64,000 nt of DNA from Welwitschia mirabilis. Taxonomy: Eukaryota; Gnetophyta; Gnetopsida; Welwitschiales. The notes under the pieces are model-generated. The model ran no database searches. It was not told the origin of the DNA and worked only from the letters and a program-made list of their open reading frames with translations. The stretch covers positions 296,674,351 to 296,738,350 of the forward strand of contig JBOZIK010000001.1 of NCBI GenBank assembly GCA_051453625.1, written 5' to 3'. This document shows positions 49,900 to 61,286 of this stretch, one piece after another. Both the position numbers and the translations under genes were made by a program. Position 1 is the stretch's first letter; each line of letters opens with the position of its first letter.

Positions 49900-51090
49900 A
49901 GATATAGGAAATACATTATGAAACGTGGATAGTTATTGTGTTGGAACTAACTCATAAGCTATAGGCCTAATTATTTTGGTAATCTAACACAATCCTATAA
50001 ATATTTAGGCTAATTTATCCTTATTATTAAACTTGAAAAGGGAAACACTTAAGAATCACATAATCCACTTCTTGGAATTCTACTATCCTCCTATGTCAAT
50101 TTGAATATTGAGCATACCTATCCTTGATTTATTATATTCTCTTTTTGATCTATCTAATATTATCCTCTAATTGCTAATAAATAAAACTCTTAATGATCTT
50201 TTATCTACTACAATAAATCAAGACACTAGTATTCTACATACTCTACCATACAAAGCTTCAAAATATGCATAACCAATTGATTCTTAATATCTATTATTAT
50301 AGATAAACTTTATAAATGGTAAATGATCTATCTAAGAACCACAAAAGTTCAAAATAGCTAACTCTATAATCCTTTTAACATTTGATTTTTTTTCTTTTAA
50401 TTTAATCATTTGTTTAGGATGAAATTCCATAGTTAAGTTTAGTTTTATACCCATCTCCACATAAAATATAGAATTAAAGTTACTATCTTTATCCCAAATT
50501 ATTACCTTTAGAACTCCATAAAGCTTGATAACATTCTTAATATGCTCATTTTAAATTCATTAAGTTGTATAAGTTATCTTCATAGGGAAAAGATGTGTAC
50601 TTTTAGTTAAAAGATCTACTACCACTAAAACAAAATCATATCCTTCTTTAGTTATAGGAAATTCTATGCCTACTATTTTCCATTTTCATTTTTGAACATT
50701 AGAGTATATATAACTCCAAATAAGTGCTTATCTTCTACTTTCACTACATGATAATTCATATACCTGGCTATGTAATTAGCTATCTCTTGTTTTATTTCTA
50801 GTTACCAATAATGTTTCTTAATGTTATTGCACATTTCATTTACTTTGGGATGAATAGTATATTTAGTTATTTGAAATTCATTAAAAAAACCTTGTTTAAT
50901 CTTCATCATGTGAGGTACCATAACTTTTCTCAAATAGAACACTAAACTATCCTTAGAGTTGGTAAATCCTTTCACTATAATTTTCCTAATCTTTTTATAT
51001 AAGGGATAATTTCATTATGCCTCTTGAATTATTCTTTATAAGTCCTCATCCATTCTCAAGATACAAAGCACATGCCTTCTTCTGTTTAAA
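49900..51090 (-). pseudogene. Tekay-type integrase relic
   Basis: The C-terminal region at about 49940-50150 reads KDRYAQYSN, HRRIVEFQEVDYVILKCFPF, LNIYRIVLDYQNN and AYSL, the K.YAD.RRR.LEF..GD.V.LKVSP...IGPF.IL.RVG..AYRL block of chromovirus integrases. Further right, up to 51090, is the decayed catalytic core; a chromodomain at the C-terminus is not readable. Many stops. Order and strand agree with the RNase H relic to its right. Confidence 0.72.
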
Positions 51091-52750
51091 TTAGCAACCA
51101 TTATATTTGCTTTTCCTACATGATAATTCACCATTAGATTATAATCTTATATAAACTTAATTCACTGTCTTTACCTAAGATTCAAATTGGGCTAGGTGTG
51201 AATGTACTTTAAGCTATTATGATCTATCAAAATTTCTATCTATTCATCATAGGAATAATGTCTCCAAATTTTTAATGCATAAATAACTACTACTAGTTCT
51301 AGGTCTTGAATATGAAAATTCCTTTTGTGGCATAGCTATATCCTCTTCCATTAAAAATACTCCTAAGCCTTTACTTGTTGCATCCATATAAACTATATAA
51401 GGCTTTTTTGGTTTGAGCATCCTTAAAATAGAAGATGAAATAAGAATTAATTTGAACATCTAGAATGCTTTATCATCTTTCTCTATCCATTTAAATTGCT
51501 AATTCTTCCTAAACAAGAAATTTAAAAGACTATCCACCCTAGAGAAAATTTAAATAAATTTATTATAATATTCCATAAGGCTAAGAAAGATCCTTACCTC
51601 TGACATAGACTTTGGTTTAGGACACACCACAAAATCTTAAACCTTATCTTCATCCATGCTAATTCCTTCTTCTAAAACCACATGACCAATAAATTTAATG
51701 TTAGATAGCTAAAACTCATATTTATAGAATTGACATTCTCTGTGGTGTATCTAGTATAATTCTCAAATGTTGCTCATGTTCTTCATTAGTTGAAAATATA
51801 CTAAAATGTCATCAATAAAGACTATTCTAATCTCATCTAAATAATCTTTAAAAGTATTATTTATTATAATCATAAATTATATTATCATATTAATGAGAGA
51901 AAAAGGCCTACTCTAAATCCATAATGCCCATACCTACTTTGAAAGACCATTTTAAAAATGTCTTCTTTCTTGACTCTAATTTTTTAACATTTATACTAAG
52001 ATCAATCTTGAAAAAGACCACGGCATATTTGGGCTAGTTAAATAAGTCTTCTATTCTTGGCAAAAATAATGTTTTCTTATTATAACCTTATTTAGCATTC
52101 TATTACCCATGCAAAGCATCAAATCACCATTTCTTATTTTGTTAAAAAGAATTAGTACATCTCGTGATGATCTACTTGGACTAATCAAACCCTTATTTAA
52201 CCATGTGGTTAGTTGAATTTTTAATTACACCAATTCCATAAGAGGCATCTTATAGGATGCTATAGAAACTAGCACTACACTAGGTTTATGAGATATCTTA
52301 AAATCTTCTTCTTAGCTAGGTGGATGATCTACAAGATCTTTAAGAAATAAATAAACATATTCCTTTTACCATTGGTATTTATAAAATCTTTGACTAGGAT
52401 TAGATGGAGGAAAAAAATCTAGTTATTTTAAAATCCTTTTTTCTCTTCACTTCTTTTATCATCTACTTTCAACTTATCAAACTCTTTATAATTAGGATAT
52501 ATGTAATAGGTAACCAAACCCTCTCATCAATTATCCCTATCATAGTGACCTTTTTGGAAAAGAAGTTTATTTGAGGCTTATTATCTGATAGCCAATTCAT
52601 ATCTAAAATAAGATTAAACATCTTAGTTATAAAATTAAAATCTAAACCTAAAGAATAAGACCTTCAATGTTCATATCACATGTAGGGTTCTTACTAAAAG
52701 CCCTAACTATGCTATCATACAAAATTTTCACATCCACCTATTTCTCACTT
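51091..52750 (-). pseudogene. Tekay-type protease, RT and RNase H relic
   Basis: Read on the minus strand, 52560-52750 is a degraded protease tail. The RT N-terminal region at 52050-52350 contains LFLPRIEDLF and FFKIDL. The RT palm near 51810 reads RIVFIDDILVYFQLMKNM with both Asp of FIDD kept. It is followed by NIKFIGHVVLEEGISMDEDK, SMSEVRIFLSLMEYYNKFI and WIEKDDKAF. The RNase H start at 51247-51459 reads PYIVYMDATSKGLGVFLMEE, then FSYSRPR. This is the standard chromovirus order. Stops and frame changes occur every few tens of codons. Confidence 0.85.
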
Positions 52751-52779
52751 TTACTATTAAGAAAAACATTTGAGTTATT

Positions 52780-52784
<5 letters not shown>

Positions 52785-52819
<35 letters not shown>
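52785..52819. repeat. (AG)n microsatellite inside the Tekay-type element
   Basis: About 17 AG units between A-rich flanks, in the gag-to-protease part of the interior. It must have arisen or expanded after the element stopped coding, or it disrupts the frame there. Confidence 0.95.
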
Positions 52820-52822
<3 letters not shown>

Positions 52823-53199
52823 TAATTCCTCACTCCTAGTTATAATAGAACTCTAATATAGGGTTTGAGAAAGAGACCTATAGTCTCAAAGATTACTAGA
52901 GGCTATAAATTCTTCATGGATATTAATACACATAGCTTCTTGACACCCACTATGCCCTATTCCTCTTTCCTCATCTAAGGATAATTCTTGATTAGATGAG
53001 GTTATTCATAATGATAGCAACTAATTCTCTAGAGTTTTGGGTTCTAGTTCCTAAGAAAGTCATACATTTAAGTGGACTTGAAGGTGGTTTTTTCCATTTC
53101 TTAAGATTTTTTTTAATCTCTATTTTATTTATCTTTGCTACATCATATTGACCTTTACCTATAGCTACTTTTATATTTTTTAAAAAGGGTCTTTTTCTA

Positions 53200-53900
53200 G
53201 CTTGCCTTCTTCCATGTTCCTATGGATTCTCTTATTTATCTAGAAAAGCTTTGCTATTTCTCCAATTCCTTACAAATCTTAACATTTTTTAGGGCCTTTG
53301 CAAATGTCTTAAGCTAAAAAACCTAACTTATCTTTTAATTGTAGGGTCTAATCTAGCCAACAAACTCTATATATTGATATCTTCACTATTGGTTATTTTT
53401 GATAAATATCTTAGTAGTTTCAAGAACTTGTTTCATACTAAAACATAGTCATGGATCCTTGTCTAATGTTATAAAATTCCTTTTCCTTTATAGTTTTATA
53501 ATATTGTGATATGTATCTAGCTTAAAATTATTCCTCAAATTCTTTTAAAGACATATAGTTAGTAAATGTAGGTGGTACATTCTATACATTCCATTATAAG
53601 GATGCACTTTTTTTAGTTGATGAATGGCTAGGATAGCTTTTTTTCTCAAACATGGAACTAATCAATTCTAATTCTCTATTTATGAAAATTAACAAAGCCT
53701 CTACTTTTTCTATGTTATAGGATACCTTGAATGTTGGGGATTTGTTCACCTAAAATACATCATCAATTTTTGAAACATTTCCTCTTCATTCCTTCCATTT
53801 TTTCTTTCTTATAATCTGTCCACTAATTAAATTATAGTAGTCACCAAATATCTTACATCCACAAGAGGTGGTACTACTCTTTTAGAAGTTATTAGTTAAA
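53200..53900 (-). pseudogene. Tekay-type gag relic
   Basis: Minus strand reads NLRNNFKLDTYHNIIKL, RKRNFITLDKDP and LCFSMKQVLETTKI (about 53400-53560), which line up with the F...F...Y.P......K..EF..L.QG.M.V..Y...F..L gag core of chromoviruses. KKAILAIHQLKK lies upstream of it. The zinc knuckle expected further left (52850-53200) is not readable. About 90 bp from the gag region to the primer-binding site is leader. Confidence 0.6.
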
Positions 53901-53990
53901 CCTGCTAGTTTCAAATATGTATATAGCCAAGATGAAAATACTACATAAATGATTTAATCATAATAAGCCCAACTAATATCATATCCTAGT

Positions 53991-54002
53991 GCTCTAATAC
54001 CA
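53991..54002 (-). other. primer-binding site of the Tekay-type element
   Basis: Minus strand reads TGGTATTAGAGC, one transition from TGGTATCAGAGC, preceded by GGACATTACATTT. The ATTACA-TTTGGTATCAGAGC arrangement is a familiar signature of plant chromovirus 5' LTR ends. Confidence 0.82.
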
Positions 54003-54005
54003 AAA

Positions 54006-57000
54006 TGTAATGTCCTAATCACCAGTTGAATTCATAAAACCAAAACATAATAAACTTTATAATCTAATAAAATGTTATTAGATCATAGTTTTAACACTAA
54101 AACACAATATTTACAATTCACATAAGGTTGTTAAGATAAAGGTTATAACAACTAATTTATGGTATAAATCTAGTTATTTAGTTGAATATAGCTAAGCTAT
54201 GTTATCTTAATCCTAACTACATTCATAATTTAATAGGAATTTTAAGATGAATATAGCCAAGAAAAAATGCAAAATTATTTGGACCTAAAAGAATAGAATA
54301 AATGACACTATGTTATAGAGAGATTTATGCTACTACATTAAGGAATTTAATTAACAAATCCTTGTAGCTTGAAATATCAACAACTAGCCATTATTTCTAT
54401 ACATATATATATATATATATATACACATACATACATATTGTGTATCTTGCAACATAACTATCCCTTAAGAATGTTTATTTAGACTTTATTATTAGTTTAC
54501 ATCCTTCTAAATTTTATCTGAGAATGGGTCAGCATAATATTTACTAAGAAAAATACAAAGAAATTAGTTTGTAATTTATTCTCATATGCAAAAAAGGTAC
54601 TTTAAAGAAAGTGTTTTAGTCTATACTAAGACCTATTTAGAAATTTTGGAATCCTCTTAAGTTATTTAATATTAGTTTTAATTTAAACTAAACTTATGTC
54701 TTAAAATTTTAATGTACAAGTTTTTGCATTTTTTTTTTGGATGTTGCTTGAACATTATAACTCCTTTTGGATATAGCATGTTAATGAAATTTCAATATGT
54801 AATAGTTAATTGCTATATTTTCATTGTAAGTGAAGAGTTGTTGATAGATAAACAAGTTCCTATGCTATATACATTGTCCATTTCTTACTGTGAATGCTAT
54901 TTTTATCATTAAGCATCTTCTTTACTTTCCTTTAAAATCACTTCTACTAAATCATGTCTTAAATAAAGCCCATTTCCTAAATTACAAAGACTTTAAATGT
55001 TTGTTATAAACATTAAAATTATCAATGATTTAATAGATGTTTTAATTTTAGAACATTCTTCTTTTGAATGTGATGAAAGTCATCTGATAAATTGTCAGTG
55101 GGGCTATCTATCTTTACACGAGATACTATTTTCATCATGTTTAACATCTTTTTCTTTACTACAAATAATAGCATTCCAACAAGTATTTTGCTACTGTAAC
55201 ATGTTCTTTAAGTTCTTCATTCTTTCTTCTTCTTCCAATATTTTTAACATGTATTTGATTTCTCATTTGTGTTTTCTTTTCTTATGAAAGGTAACTCACA
55301 TAAGTGGTTATTATCCATTCGGTTTTCTCTAAAGGTTTTGATTAGGACTAAAAGAATCTCAAAGGAAAAATTTCATTGCAATCACAACACATGCTAATTG
55401 GTGATACAATCTATTTGTTTCCTATATACCTGAAGTTGAGTTGTTTGACATGTAGTGATCCAACAATTTTATAACAAGTAACCTTAACATGAACAAAATT
55501 AATTAAAAAGGGTTAAAATTCATTGAAATAATTTTATAGTTATATTATTTATTATAACTATTAATGCCATGAATAAACTTCTTAATTAGCATTAGTACCT
55601 TTTTCAAAATTCATTACTTTATTTGTAGATGTTTTCTTAAATAGGACACTAGGAAGTCCACTCCCTAATTTTCATATAGTTTTCTTATGGCATTTTTAGC
55701 ATTTAACACAAGCAAGATTCAAGTTCAAGGTTGAAATTAGATTGTGGCATAAATCCATAGATCATCATAGAAGAAGAATGATTACCTTACATAATGCAAA
55801 GTAGGGATTAGCCATAATTAATGGAAGGCATCTCTAGAGAAAGAAAGTTACAAGAAATATTCATGAGCTGTGTCTATCAGTATAACTATGATTACTAGCT
55901 ATGAACTATAGCTAATTAACTAGCGTGTTCATCATAAACAAATGAAGGAAGATACATTGAATGATCACAAAACCTTTTAAGGAAATAATAGGTTTTAAAA
56001 TGAGTACATGAAATATATTACCTACTTGGACCATGACCTAATGCTGGTGATGAGGAAAATGAACCATCAGTTACAAGTGGATCTCTTTGGAATAGCTTAA
56101 ATTTGTAGGAAACATTGACATGGCATTCCAAACTTGCTAGTGAAGTAGGTGATGATTGGAGTTTTATATTAGACACAACAAGATGGTGTTTCAGCTGATC
56201 TTTATACGAAATTGATTAAATCTCATATACAAAGAAATAAATATGTAATAAAAAATTTTTAATACTTAAAAATTATTTAATAACTAGGGTGAATCTTGAC
56301 TCAAAGTGGATTAAATAATACTAATTATTTAATACTTAAAATTTGCCATTTATAAAGAGATAAACTTGAATAATTTAAATAACTAATATATTATAATAAA
56401 AGCCATATCAAAATAAGTCAAGATTCCATATAAATCCCATATCAAGGCACCTAAAAAGTGACCAAAGACTTAGATTACATACAATATTGTTTGAGTATCT
56501 ATTCTCCAAAAAAAAAAAAAAATATTTACAGGAGTTACAAATAATAAGGACATATGTTTTAAAACCTAATTCTAAATGAAATATAACCAACCCTATGATA
56601 TAATCTTTAATGCATTTTAAAGCTCACATTAGTACTAGGACCTATACATTGTTACTATGACATAAGAATTCTATTCATCATAGTTCCTGATATGGCCCAA
56701 GACAAGGAATAGCTATAAAAGAGTCCCAAGATTACTAAGTAAGGGAAAACAAGGATAAATAATGACTTTAATTTAGGACCACATAGTTTGATTAAAAATT
56801 CTCTTGAATTAGAGTTATCAACTTTCAGATTCCAATAATCTAGTTGCACCTTGAAAAGAAGGGATATGTATATAATAATAATAAAATTCTATGCACATTT
56901 TCCCTTGCTTACTCTAGCAGTTCACTTTTATGGTCATGAAAGCATAATAGAGGGTCTTACCCCCTCAAGCTCATGTAATTGGTGCACTGGCTAGTTTTTA

Positions 57001-57155
57001 ATTCTCTCATTTAGTAACATAATGGTCTCTAGTCTATGATCAATACAAAAGGCTCATGCAAGAGTGGCTTATTAAGTAAATAAGTAAAAGGGCTTACTCA
57101 AAATATAACATCTAATCTATAGGAAAAACATGTGTTTAAAAAGATATTATTGATG
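54006..57155 (-). repeat. Tekay-type 5' LTR, outer end lost
   Basis: Starts TGTAATGTCCTAATCACC beside the primer-binding site. From 54490 it follows the left LTR to AAAAGGGCTTACTCAAAATA and GAAAAACATG near 57130, then departs. Relative to the left LTR it lacks a few hundred bp around 56200 and the outer 1 kb or so. It contains a (TA)n run at 54403-54422 and an A run at 56507-56520. The open frames inside it (54712-54912, 54997-55287, 56408-56590, 56655-56849) show no protein motif. Confidence 0.72.
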
Positions 57156-60104
57156 CAGATTCTCTTACCTAGACTTGAACGAGACATCAATGCTTAATTT
57201 CTAGGATGAGGTCCTAGACATGTTTTAGAGGATGACTATGAATTAGGTATTCTAAAATGATTTTCCTTAAGGTACAGAGTAATTGGGGAATAAGGTTAGA
57301 GTAGTGGATAACGCCTAATGGGTATATCCTCACAAAAGAAAGATAAACTAAACAAAATAAAATCAAAAGAAAATGTAAGAGTAGAAGGAAGAGAAAAAAA
57401 CCCTTAGAAAAGAATGTATCATATTGGTTGCTCTAAGATCTTCCTCTAGTGAGGGAAGTTAAAGCAGGTCTTAGATATTAGATTAAAGTATCCTAAAAGA
57501 TCTATGCTAAATAGGTGAGATAGGATGAGGTTCAGATAGGGAAGTAGGGTTCACCTAAGGAATGATCTTCCTTTAGGAATCTATGGTTTAGATTCTTCTT
57601 CATAAAAAGAGGTTGTCTAAAATTATGTCCTTTTTTCACTATTTTGAGGTACTTTGAACATAAATCTTAATGGTACAAAGAAGAAATTATCTTTCTATAT
57701 AAATTATAAAACAACTTATACTTTTTCTTCCCCCCTTTCCATTTGGAAGATGTTTATATAGTCTTCCCCTTCTAAGGGAGGAGGAGGAACTATAACATTA
57801 GATTAAAATATGGAAAAATAAACCATCAAAAAGTAAAAGAAATACATGCATAGAGGAAGATCATTAGATGTGTCCTCTGGTATCTTCTAGTAATGAAAGA
57901 GTTGTATTTTTCTATTTACATGAAGCCAAAACTATTATAAAGAGCTTGATTCTAGGATGTAGATGAAGTAAAAGGAATACTTTCAGTTCTTAAACAGATC
58001 ACTAGATTAAAGGAGGACATGGGAAGAAATAGAGAACATAAAGAGGATCCCCAGATGTAAGGACCTAGAAGTAAAATAGAAGGGAAGAGACTAACTCTTT
58101 GAGATTAAATCAAACAAGAGTGTGTAACATGTAAGAATGGAAAGGGAGTGAAGTAATGACATCTAGATAAGGTCTCTTAAGTAGTTCTAGATATGAAGTG
58201 ACTTCAATGGACTAACGCTTATAATGATTGATGTAATTATTATCATCATTTGGTTATAGTCATCATTATGATAGTAGTTATAAACATGGTCCCTAATGGT
58301 GTTAAGAAGGATTATCCTACTAGAATAGTAATCCTTTCCCTGGTCATCAACATAGTATTCACTCCATGGTGTAATGTCATAGAGAGGTTCATTTTAAGGA
58401 TTTAGTATTAACCTTAGGACTCTTATAAATTTCAAATTAGTAAATTATAGTAATTGAAACCTCAAAAGTGGAAGACTAAATAGTGGAAGGTCTATAGTGA
58501 TAGTACAAAAAAAATTGTAGAGAAAAGAACTAGTGATAAGGGGATCCTTAATTATTAAGATGTAGTAGAGGGAAATGGGGACTAAGAAAACCAATTTTTG
58601 AGGGATTATAAGGTTGAGAGAGGGGTTGATGATAAACAAATTCCATGCCTAATGTAAAATATTAGGGCATAAAAAAGGAGGAAATTCCATTCCCATGACA
58701 TGGTACTAGAAATTCCATGCCTAGGACATGGGATTCTAAAGGAAATAAGAATGGATTAAGATAGGAAGGGTGGTAGAAAGAGGAAAAGTTGAAGGAAAAA
58801 GGTAAGAAGGATAGAAAAGGGGAAAGGATAAAAAATTAACAAAAAAATGGAAAAATATGGAGGAGGAGAAGAGATAAAAAGGATAGGGGAAGAGAAAAAG
58901 GAAGGGAAAATTGAGGATAAGATAAGAAAAGTTAAGGAATATGGAGAAAGAGAGGGAAAATAGAAGAGAAAAAATAGAGAATAAAGAGAAAGAGTTGGAA
59001 AAGAGAGAAGAAAGGGAAATAAAGGAAGAGTGAGGAGGAGAAAGAAGAAGAAAAAAAAAAGAGGGGAAGAAGAAGAGAAGAGATGAAAAGAAATAAAGAG
59101 ATTATTTTGCTACTATAACTTTATAAGAAAGAAAAGTAAATAAGGCATCTACTTTCAATGCTAAGAGGTAAATATTTAATCATCAAAGCATAGTCAAACT
59201 CCTATAAGTCCTAATAAAAGGAGAAGATCCTAAAGTGGAAGAGGATTCCCATATCCTAGGCATGAAATAGGCCTATCTTCCATTCCCTGAGCATGAAATT
59301 TGAGGAATTACACACCTTAAGCATGGAATTCTAGGATGTAAGAGGTGAAAGGAAGGTAAAAAAAAGTTAGGAAAGAAAAAATAGGAAATGAAAAGAGTAA
59401 AATAAAGGAGAGAGTAGGGAAGGTAAGAAAAAGGATAAAGGACAATATAAAAAAGACTAGAAGAGAAGAGAAGAGAAAAAAAGAGAGAGAAAAAGGTAAA
59501 GAGTTGAAAACAAGGAGTTCCTCAGGTAATAAAGGTCATGTTAAGACACAAAACTTGTCCACCTCTAGAAATCTACAATGGAGGAGGGGAGTGAAATAAA
59601 ATATGAAAAATTAAATAAGGATTAGAAGAATTATGTTTTAAGTAAGGTTAGTTTAATCATGGTTAAGTAAAAAAATCAATTTAATACATTTTTTGATGAC
59701 GGATCTATGGAACAATGTGGAAACCTATTAACATGTAAAAAATGACATTTATGTCAAGTATTTTAGGCCAAATTATTATAAATGAAGACATTGACTTAAT
59801 TTTTTAATCACTATAGATGTATTCTATTATTTTTAAAATAAAACTTAATTTTATGCTTTTTTCTATAATAATTATAGTTCTTTAGCCATGCTGTAGAATA
59901 CATAGTGGAATATGGCCATAAATCCACACAAAACAATGGTGGCAATGAAGAAAAGGGGTGGTAACACATAGAAGTTGCATTGAAAGATATGTCATAGAGG
60001 CATGTGGAGGTGGAACTAGAGACATGTGGTAATAGCACCATTTGGTATAGGAATCTAGCTCGAAAGACCACATTTTGAACTCATCATAATAAAAACTCTG
60101 CCTA
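57156..60104. other. non-coding AG-rich region
   Basis: No gene recognised. The strand is strongly purine-rich in parts, listed separately. A palindromic word family built on CCATG...CATGG recurs at 58625-58740 and 59245-59335. The minus-strand frames at 58445-58639, 59811-60071 and 59882-60118 show no motif. It may be the LTR or untranslated part of a transposon I do not recognise. Confidence 0.5.
58740..59105 (+). repeat. long polypurine tract
   Basis: About 365 bases that are roughly 90 percent A or G on the plus strand, rich in GGAAA, GAGAA, AAGAAG and AGGGGAA words without a fixed period. A second tract of about 180 bases follows at 59340-59515. Such tracts can adopt triplex structures in vitro; here this is inference from composition only. 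Confidence 0.8.
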
Positions 60105-60385
60105 ATTGTATATGACAACCTTCACTAAATGCAACAAGATAACCTCTACCAAATACTAAATGACAACCTCCACTAGATGCAATAACACAACCTCCCTTAG
60201 ATGCTGAATGATAAAGATCCTACTTAATTCTATATAATAGAATCTTATCTACCTAATGCTATATGACAACCTCCACCAATACTATAGGATAAAATATTAT
60301 TTACTTAATACTAAATGATAAAGATTCTACCTAACACTATAAGATATAGAGTCCACCCATATCATCTATCAATATAAGATAAAGA
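60105..60385 (+). repeat. degenerate tandem array, unit about 23-29 bp
   Basis: About ten diverged units in a row, of the form AATGACAACCTCCACTAGATGC or AATGATAAAGATTCTACCTAACACTA, each starting AATGA, TATGA, AAGAT or TAGGA and ending in a TA or TGC stretch. Two sub-types (ACAACCTCC and ATAAAGATTCTACC) alternate irregularly, which suggests a higher-order history. Not coding. Confidence 0.65.
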
Positions 60386-61268
60386 CTCTCAATCACCTCA
60401 ATCCTAGCCTTACATACAAAAGGGCCTTGAGCCCTCATCTATAAACATCTTTAATTGGGTGAACATAGTGGGACTATTTGGAGCATTAGGACATTATGGA
60501 TTTCTAAGAACCTCCTTTGGGAATGGACTTGATCCAAGGCATTTTTGAGAAGTCCATTTTAGCTCATTCTTTCTCTCTTAATGTAACATACTTTCTAAAT
60601 TAATATAATAAATAGTTATTCATTCTTTTATTTCTAATGTACATTAGTATGATACTAGCAATCCTTATGTAAGACTCTTTCTTGTTTATAATACTTTAGT
60701 AGTTTCCCATTATTTTATTTTAAATGCACATTAACATGATACTAGTAATCCTTAGATAAGACTACATTATTAAGATCTTAAAAACTAAGTGAATTATCTA
60801 TAGTTAACTTTTTGGTTATAGTCACTATTATGTTATAGATCATGAGGACAATTATACTTACTTTGTATGTTTATAAAGGCTATCAATAACTAAAGTAAGA
60901 ATTGAATTCATCAACATTCGGTGGTAAATAAGATTATGTCATCATTCCAAAGCTACCATGACTTGATGAATTGAAGTTTCTATTTCAAGAATTATAGGAA
61001 TCATTGGAACAAAGATGGGTTGTTGGAAAAAAACAAGTTAGACTCTGGAGCATGTTCATCTTAATACATCACCAACCTTAGCTCATAAAAATATCTCAAA
61101 CCCTTGATTTTATATTTTGTTTAATTTCATTAAAGAATTATTATATCAATTTTGATTAGTTTACTTGAAATATCCTTATGAAAGAATGATACTAGGTCAT
61201 TACTTAGTTCATTTGACATTCATAATTTTTACTATAATGAGAAAAATTAATTTATAATGAATAGATTC
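60386..61268 (+). repeat. region upstream of a primer-binding site, probably LTR
   Basis: By position the LTR of the plus-strand element whose primer-binding site follows, but neither end can be fixed. It includes a CATCTATAAACATC promoter-like word near 60438 and a tandem duplication: TTTCTAATGTACATTAGTAT, then GATACTAGCAATCC (from 60631), recurs 87 bp later as TTTTAAATGCACATTAACAT, then GATACTAGTAATCC (from 60718). Confidence 0.4.
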
Positions 61269-61286
61269 TGGCATTATTACTAAGGA
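61269..61286 (+). other. heavily mutated gypsy primer-binding site
   Basis: TGGCATTATTACTAAGGA. Against TGGCGCCGTTGCCGGGGA it differs at eight of 18 positions, every difference a C-to-T or G-to-A transition. ATATTGACTAG follows, as after many Athila/Tat sites. It marks the start of a plus-strand gypsy interior. Confidence 0.6.

Larger units (their letters stand above)
45791..57155 (-). mobile_element. Tekay/Del-type chromovirus, minus strand, both LTRs present but truncated
   Basis: A long direct repeat (45.8-48.8 kb and 54.5-57.15 kb) flanks a minus-strand gypsy interior with gag, protease, RT, RNase H and integrase. The interior edges are defined. On the right is a TGGTATTAGAGC priming site against a GGACATTACA LTR end; on the left a TGTAATAATTC LTR start (minus strand) follows a decayed purine-rich tail. 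The tRNA-Met-type site, the FIDD form of RT and LTRs of about 4 kb point to the Tekay/Del chromovirus lineage. The right LTR lacks its outer 1 kb or so and the left LTR its outer 0.5 kb or so, so no target-site duplication can be tested. Confidence 0.82.

Noticed and set aside
59811-60118. Overlapping minus-strand open frames next to the purine tracts
   Set aside because: They overlap each other in different frames and carry no motif. Low stop density here follows from base composition.
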